Origin: Marinomonas rhizomae | Lineage (GTDB): Bacteria; Pseudomonadota; Gammaproteobacteria; Pseudomonadales; Marinomonadaceae | Length of the DNA stretch: 64,000 bases | NCBI RefSeq assembly: GCF_003315485.1 | Contig: NZ_QNSE01000001.1 | Location: 1 to 64,000 of the forward strand | Direction of reading: 5' to 3' | Shown: positions 28,976 to 34,622 of the stretch, one piece after another | Numbering within the stretch: the stretch's first letter is position 1 | How the letters are laid out: each line of letters opens with the position of its first letter | Position numbers and translations under genes: made by a program | Notes under the pieces: generated by a model | What the model saw: only the letters and a program-made list of their open reading frames with translations | Databases searched by the model: none | What the model was told of the DNA's origin: nothing

Positions 28976-29282
28976 TTTATACTCCATGTAAAACATAAAA
29001 ATTGATTATTTCGATTTAAAATCTGGGGCGATTTTATCTATATCTGAATACAATAACCAGAATTATTGATCACAAAGTTTCCTTTATCTATGTTTGTTTT
29101 TTACATGTGCTGTTAAAGCAAGTTTTTGAAAAAACCAATGTTGATAGCTTTCTATACTCAGTTAGTATTAGGGACATTAATATCTTGTGGGTGTGTCATT
29201 CACTATGGCTCGTAAACGTTTTTGAAATGAGTGGCAGATGAAGAATCTCTCTGTTTTTCATCTAACCCTAATTCTATGATTA

Positions 29283-29819
29283 CTACCATAAACTTGGGTC
29301 ATTTAGTGCCTCAACACACCGAGTGGGGCCAACCATAGATTGGATTTCTTGGTCATCAAGTGATTGAGCGAGCCATCCAATTGGCTGACTTAAAGGACAA
29401 GGTGCTTTTACAATGTTTTCATTGATTTGTTTAAAGCCTGTTTTGGAATAATAACTTGGGTCACCATAAGTGAAAGCCAAATTGACATTTAAAGATCTAA
29501 GATGGTCTAAACCATATTAAATTAGCTTTTGACCAATACCTCTACCTTGTACATCTGTTGACACGGCAACCGGTGACAAAATGAATGCTGCTTGCCCATT
29601 AGGTACAGTAAAGCGACTAAAACATACGCAGCCAACAAGAATCTCGTTTTCTTCTGCAATGCAGCAAATTAAATCGAGTGACTTAGTAGTGGCTATAAGA
29701 TTTGCGACAAAATCTGCAATTACCTGACCTTCTGCTTCTCCATCGGATGCAGAAAACACGCTCTTGAAAAGGTCAATGACTTCTTGTGATCTTGATTCAC
29801 TAAATAGTGAAAGTTTCAT
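29283..29819 (-). pseudogene. GNAT acetyltransferase gene broken by an in-frame stop
   Basis: Reading through from ATG 29819 (good GGATGGAG ribosome site) gives a 178-codon GNAT protein interrupted only by a TAA at 29517-29519 (codon 101), just after the acetyl-CoA loop GRGIGQKLI. The frame continues with YGLDHLRSL and LAFTYGDPSYYSKTGF and ends NDPSLW. Both halves match a cassette-borne acetyltransferase type common in Vibrio integrons. One base change would restore it. An attC site lies just upstream. Function lost unless the stop is suppressed. Confidence 0.85.
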
Positions 29820-29850
29820 ATCTCCATCCTTCTGCACAGTTTTACTAGAC

Positions 29851-29949
29851 ACATAATGCCCTGTTAATGGATAAAATACAGTGGGCTAAAATTAAGCAAC
29901 GACGGAGCAAAACCAACTGCTCTTGTCTTTGTTTAACTGCTTGTTAGGT
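29851..29949 (-). repeat. Integron attC recombination site
   Basis: On the minus strand the segment opens with ACCTAAC followed by AAGCAG, contains a stem (AAGAGCA with TGCTC, AGAC with GTC) with unpaired bases, then GCTTAATTTTAGCC, and closes with TTAACAGGGCATTATGT. This is the layout of Vibrio-like attC sites. The closing core reads ATT rather than the required GTT, so recombination at this end is probably impaired. It joins the small membrane-protein cassette to the broken GNAT gene. Confidence 0.75.
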
Positions 29950-30038
29950 ATACTTTGATCGCACTATCTTTGATAGTTTATTTTTAATAATTTTTTGCTC
30001 AATTTTTTTAGAGAATGAGCTACTAATTAAAAAAACTA

Positions 30039-30260
30039 CTAAAAAGTACACCAGTAGATAACGCTTTCAGAAAGGATATAGCCCATTGACGAAAGCAACA
30101 TGCTTGATGGAAAAATAATAGTTATAAATATAGCAAGACTAATAAAACCAAGAATGAATTTAGTCTCTGATTTGACCTGTTTTATATAGCCATAAGTTTC
30201 AGCACTTGATACATTGATTAATGAAGAAAATTTTCGCTGTAACCAATCTATATAATTCAA
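30039..30260 (-). CDS. Small cassette-borne membrane protein of unknown function
   Basis: A 73-residue protein with two hydrophobic stretches (LGFISLAIFITIIF and SMLLSSMGYILSESVIYW). The start is TTG at 30260, chosen because AGGAG lies five bases upstream. The gene is flanked by GTTAGGTATAC on its 5' side and GTATACCTAAC on its 3' side, the inverted core-site pair expected of an integron cassette. I do not recognise the family. Small two-helix products are common among cassettes of unknown role. Confidence 0.6.
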   Translation of the reverse strand: MNYIDWLQRKFSSLINVSSAETYGYIKQVKSETKFILGFISLAIFITIIFPSSMLLSSMGYILSESVIYWCTF

Positions 30261-30275
30261 TGAGTACTCCTGTAT

Positions 30276-30314
30276 ACCTAACCAACTGTTTTTCGTTTAA
30301 ACACCTCGTTAATC
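30276..30314 (-). repeat. Truncated attC-like site
   Basis: On the minus strand this short segment spans the dfrA-like stop and ends in a good core, GTTAGGT, directly before the small cassette gene. At 39 bases it is shorter than a functional attC (usually above 55) and lacks the stem, so I read it as a deletion remnant. Confidence 0.45.
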
Positions 30315-30674
30315 CTTTTGCCAAATACGATACGTGTAGTCTAAGTTTGACTTAAATCGCTGTTCAAAAACATTATTGTAGTCATTCGGAATGTTAGAGA
30401 AAAACACATCTCCTTCAATTTCACTATGAACTGTTGATATATGAAACGTTTCAGATCGATTGATAAGTGCTTTGTATATTTCGCCACCGTCCGACACAAC
30501 TGCATGATCAGTAATATTTTTCAGAGTAGATAGTGCATTATCAATAGAAGAGAAATAGAAAACATCGCTATCTTCGGACTTTATTTCAGAACGAGTAATT
30601 ACTGCATATTTTCTATTTGGCAGTTTGCCCATAGACTCGAAAATCTTTCTACCAACAATTTGTTTGATTTTCAT
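30309..30674 (-). pseudogene. 5'-truncated dfrA-type dihydrofolate reductase
   Basis: The 121-residue frame matches the C-terminal three quarters of integron-borne trimethoprim-resistance reductases (DfrA1 group, about 157 residues): VGRKIFESMGKLPNRKYAVITRS, SSIDNALSTLKNITDH, GGEIYKALI, HISTVHSE and the end NLDYTYRIWQK. About 36 residues are missing from the N-terminus, including the catalytic acidic residue and most of the folate site; MKIKQI is joined directly to VGRK. The NADPH-loop triplet appears as DGG instead of GGG. It cannot be an active reductase as written. Confidence 0.85.
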
Positions 30675-30722
30675 CTGAGCCTAATTGTTACCAGCCTTTA
30701 ATTATTTATTATCGGCTACTTT

Positions 30723-30986
30723 TTAGTAATGATAACGACACGAGATAATGGTAATGGCGGCATCGTCCACGGCGTAGACCAAACGATTAGTATCATCGAT
30801 CCTGCGAGACCAGAAGCCTGTTAGATTTTCTTTTAAGGCTTCCGGTTTTCCAATTCCTTCAAACGGTGAACGCTGAACATCGGTAATAAGTTTATTGATG
30901 CGTTTTAAGGTTTTCTTGTCTTGTGTCTGCCAATAAACGTAACTGTTCCAAGCTTCATCAGTCCATGATAAAAGCCAGCTACTCAT
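30723..30986 (-). CDS. yoeB: YoeB-family mRNA interferase toxin
   Basis: An 87-residue toxin of the Txe/YoeB branch of RelE. Typical segments are LSWTDEAWNSYVYWQTQDKK, INKLITDVQRSPFEGIGKPE and the end GFWSRRIDDTNRLVYAV...ISCRYHY, with the catalytic Glu, Arg and His positions kept. The ATG at 30986 overlaps the antitoxin stop by eight bases and gives the normal family length. YoeB cleaves mRNA on the ribosome when released from YefM. It lies directly upstream of the dfrA-like cassette in the same orientation. Confidence 0.94.
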   Translation of the reverse strand: MSSWLLSWTDEAWNSYVYWQTQDKKTLKRINKLITDVQRSPFEGIGKPEALKENLTGFWSRRIDDTNRLVYAVDDAAITIISCRYHY

Positions 30987-31233
30987 CAATAAGTTCTCGC
31001 TGAGACGTTTTACCCGCTTTAAATTGTGCAATTGAACGATTTAAGTGTTCTGCGTTAGCTGGTGAACGAAGTAGGTGAACGGTTTCCATAAGGCTGTTGT
31101 AGTAATCCAATGACATAACCACCGCATCTTCAGAGTCACGGCGAGTGATTACCGTCGTATCCGCATCGTTAATCACATTGTCCAAAACGGACTTAAGACT
31201 ATTTCGAGCTTCAGTAAAAGAGACAATTCTCAT
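30979..31233 (-). CDS. yefM: YefM/Phd-family antitoxin
   Basis: An 84-residue antitoxin: N-terminal Phd/YefM DNA-binding fold (MRIVSFTEARNSLKSVLDNV, then ITRRDSEDAVVMSLDYYNSL) and a flexible toxin-binding C-terminus. ATG at 31233 gives the usual length; a GTG four codons upstream is the alternative. It pairs with the overlapping yoeB and should autorepress at the TGTACA-containing sites just upstream. Confidence 0.94.
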   Translation of the reverse strand: MRIVSFTEARNSLKSVLDNVINDADTTVITRRDSEDAVVMSLDYYNSLMETVHLLRSPANAEHLNRSIAQFKAGKTSQRELIDE

Positions 31234-31243
31234 ATTGCACCTC

Positions 31244-31293
31244 ACTTGTACATTATATAAGACAAGTCTAGCCTGAAAAGGAAAACATGTACA
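31244..31293 (-). promoter_or_regulatory. Predicted YefM operator with two TGTACA hexamers
   Basis: TGTACA, the core hexamer of the E. coli YefM operator, occurs at 31247-31252 and 31288-31293. The first also sits in a wider inverted repeat (ACTTGT at 31244-31249, ACAAGT at 31262-31267). The sites lie in the yefM promoter region, 11 to 60 bases upstream of the start. Confidence 0.55.
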
Positions 31294-31445
31294 GAATGTT
31301 GTGCATGACTATGTTGTGAAAACTAAGTACGGCTCAAGAAGCGTAGATATTTTTAACTGACCTTTATTCGCAATTTTTTTGATGCGCATTGCTGCATTTG
31401 TGGCTATTTGCTACATTTCTTGTATAGCACTAAGGAGATTTTATT

Positions 31446-31667
31446 ATGTCTACAGCAAGTATTCGACTTGACCAAGAACTGGTTGATAAAGCGGCTATCA
31501 TGGCAAAAGCCTTAAACCGAACAACACCTAAGCAAATTGAACACTGGGCGAAAATTGGTGAAATGATGGAAGATAACCCTGATTTGCCTTACGAGTTCGT
31601 AAAACAAGCCATCATTGCTAAAGCGGAAAAAAAAGCCGGAAAACTTGAGGCTTATAGCTTTGGCTAA
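31446..31667 (+). CDS. ParD-like antitoxin
   Basis: A 73-residue protein with an N-terminal ribbon-helix-helix-like start (ASIRLDQELVDKAAIMAKALNRTTPKQIEHWAKIGEMMEDNPDLPYEF), matching the ParD-like antitoxin family. A strong ribosome site (AAGGAG) precedes the ATG. The toxin gene overlaps its 3' end by eight bases. It faces away from the yefM-yoeB operon, so the two toxin-antitoxin pairs are divergent. Confidence 0.88.
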   Translation: MSTASIRLDQELVDKAAIMAKALNRTTPKQIEHWAKIGEMMEDNPDLPYEFVKQAIIAKAEKKAGKLEAYSFG

Positions 31668-31950
31668 CATTACTCAAGTTCTTCAAACAACTACCTTTAA
31701 AAAAGCGGTCAAAAAACTGCATAAAAACCAAAAAGTAGATCTAGATAACGCGATTAGAGAATTGATTGAAGATCCGCTTCTAGGGCAACAGAAGAAAGGC
31801 GATTTATCCTTCCCCCGTGTCTATAAATTCAACATGGTGAAGCAACTTACATTACTTGGTTACAGCTATGAAGATGGCACCGTTACACTCGAACTTATGG
31901 CTTTAGGTAGCCATGAAAAGTTTTACCGTGATGTGAAAAATATTGTTTGA
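31660..31950 (+). CDS. RelE/ParE-superfamily toxin
   Basis: About 96 residues from a TTG at 31660: LQTTTFKKAVKKLHKNQKVDLDNAIRELIEDPLLGQQKKGDLSFPRVYKF, then LLGYSYEDGTVTLELMALGSHEKFYRDVK. The fold and C-terminal GSHEKFYRD match RelE/StbE-type mRNA interferases. TTG is chosen because it overlaps the antitoxin end, as is usual in these pairs, with GAGG about ten bases upstream. Toxicity is inferred from family. Confidence 0.87.
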   Translation: MANITQVLQTTTFKKAVKKLHKNQKVDLDNAIRELIEDPLLGQQKKGDLSFPRVYKFNMVKQLTLLGYSYEDGTVTLELMALGSHEKFYRDVKNIV

Positions 31951-32091
31951 GTAGATATTAAGTGACGGCATAGACTGCTTTTGATGTAGTGGGGAAGGGT
32001 GGGAATTGGTATTGAAACCCCATAGTTTGGCGCAATCAGCTCACTAACATAAAATGCGTTGAGCAGACTGTATTGAATGGAGAACAAAAAC

Positions 32092-32122
32092 GTAGGGCGT
32101 CATGAGCGAAGCGTGATGCGCC
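32092..32122 (+). repeat. REP-like intergenic repeat, forward copy
   Basis: GTAGGGCGTCATGAGCGAAG and the following GCGTGATGCGCC appear again, inverted and slightly diverged, at 33840-33870. The rest of the 31951-32276 gap shows no gene or clear promoter. Confidence 0.6.
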
Positions 32123-32276
32123 GGTGAGCATTAAGGGCAGACAAACATGTTTAATTTTTATCTGGGGTAATTGTTTTAATTGCGTATGGACCTGTTGTTT
32201 GATCATGATAGGCTGGATTTGAATATGCTCCCTAGTAAAGCGTTTGAAGTATTCAAAAACGATGAGGACAATATAA

Positions 32277-33320
32277 ATGCGATTTTTTAAGTGGTTGGGC
32301 GCAGAGCTTTGTGACTTTTGGAGCTGGTTCCTCAAAGGCTCGCAACAATCTCATCCTCCGTTATTTCAGCTTCGGTCCTTTTGGGCAACAGTGCTGCTCC
32401 CTGTTGGTTTAGCATTTGTAGTCACCTTCTTTATCGCACAGAGCCTAAGCTTTCCTGATATGGTGTTGACAAAGAAAGGCTTTGATAACGCCTATGACTA
32501 CTTCAAAATCCCACTGTGGATAGTAGCGTTGTCACTACCCCTTGCAGGGTTTTATGCTTCTCATCATCGCTCTGTTCAAACTGCTGCCCAGATTGCTAGG
32601 TCAGATATACAGATTGTGTCAACTCAAAGTAAGAATAACTTTGAAAACTATATTAAACATTTAGATTATTTTTCAGCCCAAATAGAGCACTTTGGAAGTA
32701 TTCATAATATTAAAATAAGTGATCCCATAAAACTATATCGAAAAATTTTTCCAATCAATGACTATAGTGATTTTTCGCCTTGGGCTGATGATATGAAATT
32801 TATTACATATATTGGGGAAAGGAGTGAAATTCCACTTGAATTTAATAATTATTTAGATCATATCAGGCATTATGTTGTTGGAATGTCATCACCTAAGGAT
32901 GTTGCATCTGAACTTGAAGGTGATATTTTTAGTAATTTGAATTCGATCTTTACATTGCTTCTCATAAAAAAAATAGATGGTATAAATATTTGGGATTTTA
33001 ATGTAAAAGACAAATATTATTTCTTAGATGGAAAAATTTATTTACCGGCATTAACTGACAGTATAGATAGAGTTGTCAATTTGTTTTTTTCTATCGAATC
33101 TATGTGTTTATCTAGAGATTACTTTGAAAAAACTGGAGGTGGAAATAGGTTTACAGAAGGTGATTTGTTTATGTTCTTAATGAAAATTCGACGTGTGAAA
33201 GAAAATATAAAAGCTCTTACAGAACAGTCAAATTTGAATAGTGTTGCAATTAAAGAGGCAATACGGAAAGAGTGTAAGGATAAAGAGAAAAGGTGGAAAG
33301 AGCAGATATCTCGACTTTAA
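32277..33320 (+). CDS. Two-TM accessory membrane protein of unknown function
   Basis: A 347-residue protein with two membrane helices (about residues 36-56 and 76-95), then a large soluble domain of about 250 residues. The segment after helix 2 (QIARSDIQIVSTQSKNNFENYIKH) resembles a helix-plus-FxNYxKH motif I associate with accessory proteins of phage-linked islands. The soluble part is strongly AT-rich, unlike the core genes around, which suggests transfer. ATG at 32277 follows GAGGA. It sits between a toxin-antitoxin pair and a repeat cluster. I do not recognise a named family. Confidence 0.65.
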   Translation: MRFFKWLGAELCDFWSWFLKGSQQSHPPLFQLRSFWATVLLPVGLAFVVTFFIAQSLSFPDMVLTKKGFDNAYDYFKIPLWIVALSLPLAGFYASHHRSVQTAAQIARSDIQIVSTQSKNNFENYIKHLDYFSAQIEHFGSIHNIKISDPIKLYRKIFPINDYSDFSPWADDMKFITYIGERSEIPLEFNNYLDHIRHYVVGMSSPKDVASELEGDIFSNLNSIFTLLLIKKIDGINIWDFNVKDKYYFLDGKIYLPALTDSIDRVVNLFFSIESMCLSRDYFEKTGGGNRFTEGDLFMFLMKIRRVKENIKALTEQSNLNSVAIKEAIRKECKDKEKRWKEQISRL

Positions 33321-33426
33321 GCATAGAATTTATCTCATCCAATTCAGGGTTATTCTTAATTCGGAAAAGAGTATCGTTTAACTTTATGTGGAGTTCCTTG
33401 AATTTTCAACATTGAAGTTCCAAAAA

Positions 33427-33676
33427 AGTCAGTTCGACGCAACTTTGATTGTGCGATCCTATGGAGTTTCAGGGGCAGTTAAAAATATCTTTTCTCCAGC
33501 CTGCAAAACAATTTATGCTTTACGATGAAGATCGTCTTGCTAAAACTGATAATAAAAAAGTGAATCAGACGTTTGGGCGATAGCCCGATAAAAGATTTTT
33601 TGGTAACTTTTGCATCGATTGGTAAAAGTTACATGCCTAGCAGGGCGGAATAAAGGTTGGGGATGCAAAGCGTTTG
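33427..33676 (+). repeat. 250-bp hairpin element, copy 1
   Basis: The element starts AGTCAGTTCGACGC, contains CCTATGGAGTTTCAGG, then GAATCAGACGTTTGGGCGAT, then a hairpin (GTAACTTTT 33603-33611 with AAAAGTTAC 33624-33632) and ends AGCAGGGCGGAAT...GTTTGAATG. The same blocks recur in order at 33893 and 34184. No coding frame is conserved between copies. Confidence 0.75.
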
Positions 33677-33700
33677 AATGAAGCCCAAAGAAGAGATTAA

Positions 33701-33745
33701 CCCCATCCTCCGCCTTCCCCTTGGAAGACAAAAGGGGAAGGGACT
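33701..33745 (+). repeat. Dispersed intergenic hairpin repeat, copy B
   Basis: CCTTCCCCTT (33713-33722) and AAGGGGAAGG (33732-33741) form a perfect ten-base stem. The wider segment aligns with the reverse complement of 27121-27157. Confidence 0.6.
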
Positions 33746-33839
33746 TGGTGCTTAGTAACGTAACCTTTTGCGTTTGAATGGAGCATAAATTCCATGTCGG
33801 GCTAAAGCCGCGACCTACAGTGAAAGCTTCGCTTTCAGC

Positions 33840-33870
33840 GGCACATCACGCTGCGCTCATGGTGCCCTAC
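33840..33870 (-). repeat. REP-like intergenic repeat, inverted copy
   Basis: Read on the minus strand this is GTAGGGCACCATGAGCGCAG followed by CGTGATGTGC, a diverged inverted copy of 32092-32122. Just upstream, GTCGGGCTAAAGCCGCGAC (about 33797-33815) is another common REP-style palindrome. Together the two copies bracket the AT-rich two-TM gene. Confidence 0.6.
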
Positions 33871-33892
33871 GAAAACCTAGTCTCTATGATGA

Positions 33893-34150
33893 AGTCAGTT
33901 CGACGCGACGAAGTTGCGCGACCCTATGGAGTTTCAGGGTCATTGTTTGACGAACTATACTTTCATCGAATAAGCAATCTATGCCTTACGATAAAAGTCG
34001 TTTTGCCAAACTTAATAATAAACAGTGTGAATCAGACGTTTGGGCGATAGCCCGATAAAAGATTTTTTGGTTACTTTTGCATCGATTGGCAAAAGTTACG
34101 CGCCCAGCAGGGCGGAATAAAAGGTTGGGAATGCAAAGTGTTTGAATGGA
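33893..34150 (+). repeat. 250-bp hairpin element, copy 2
   Basis: It has the same block order as copy 1, with the fullest version of the first half (GACGAAGTTGCGCGACC) and the hairpin arms GTTACTTTT and AAAAGTTAC at about 34070-34099. The 34023-34147 part is roughly 90 percent like 33553-33672 by eye. Confidence 0.75.
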
Positions 34151-34183
34151 ACCAAAAGTACGAAATAGCGGTATCACCAATGA

Positions 34184-34430
34184 AGTCAGTTCGACGCGAC
34201 GAAGTTGCGCGACCTTATGGAGTTTCAGCATCATTGTTTGATGAGATATCACCCACCGAATGAACAATCTATGCCTTACGATATAACGAGCGTAGGGGGA
34301 CAATTATGTGCCTATGAAAAAAGTCAGGCATTAAAGATCTTAAAGCGAATTTTTGGTTACTTTTTGGGCGCTAGCAAAAAGTTACCCGCTCAGCAGAGCG
34401 GAACCAAGTTTGCGAACTAGGAAGCGTTGA
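34184..34430 (+). repeat. 250-bp hairpin element, copy 3
   Basis: The first 46 bases are nearly identical to copy 2. The distal hairpin is kept in a changed form (GGTTACTTTTTGGGCGC with GCAAAAAGTTACC) and followed by CAGCAGAGCGGAACC. This is the most diverged copy. The 33321-34622 stretch holds these copies and no supportable gene. Confidence 0.7.
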
Positions 34431-34465
34431 GAAGTAACAAATATACTTGAAGCTCAAATAAAAAA

Positions 34466-34484
34466 AGCCCCGCAGAGCGGGGCT
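34466..34484 (-). terminator. Rho-independent terminator of ppsA
   Basis: AGCCCCGC and GCGGGGCT arms with a three-base loop, followed on the minus strand by a seven-T run (the A-run at 34460-34466). It lies about 140 bases beyond the ppsA stop. Confidence 0.9.
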
Positions 34485-34622
34485 ATCAAACTAGAGAGTG
34501 ACTACGATAAGGTCACGCGCTGCTTTAACACAGCATTCTGATCCGGCGCTGCATTGAGAAATACAACACCAAACGCAGAGGTTTTTCCCCTTGCATCGAG
34601 TCGATGAAACGGGAATATTTCT

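Noticed and set aside
29283-31233. A complete, functional integron
   Set aside because: No integrase gene or attI is visible, one attC core is mutated and another is truncated, and two cargo genes are broken.
32277-33320. Retron or abortive-infection system assignment for the two-TM protein
   Set aside because: No reverse transcriptase, msr/msd-like RNA or second gene is next to it; only the general build is suggestive.
33778-34420. Short plus- and minus-strand frames in the repeat cluster (for example 33778-34050, 33986-34303, 34205-34420)
   Set aside because: They cross repeat boundaries, have no ribosome sites, and are not kept in frame between the repeat copies.
33427-34430. CRISPR array or satellite DNA
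   Set aside because: Copies are about 250 bp, unevenly spaced and diverged, with no short direct repeats and unique spacers and no cas genes.
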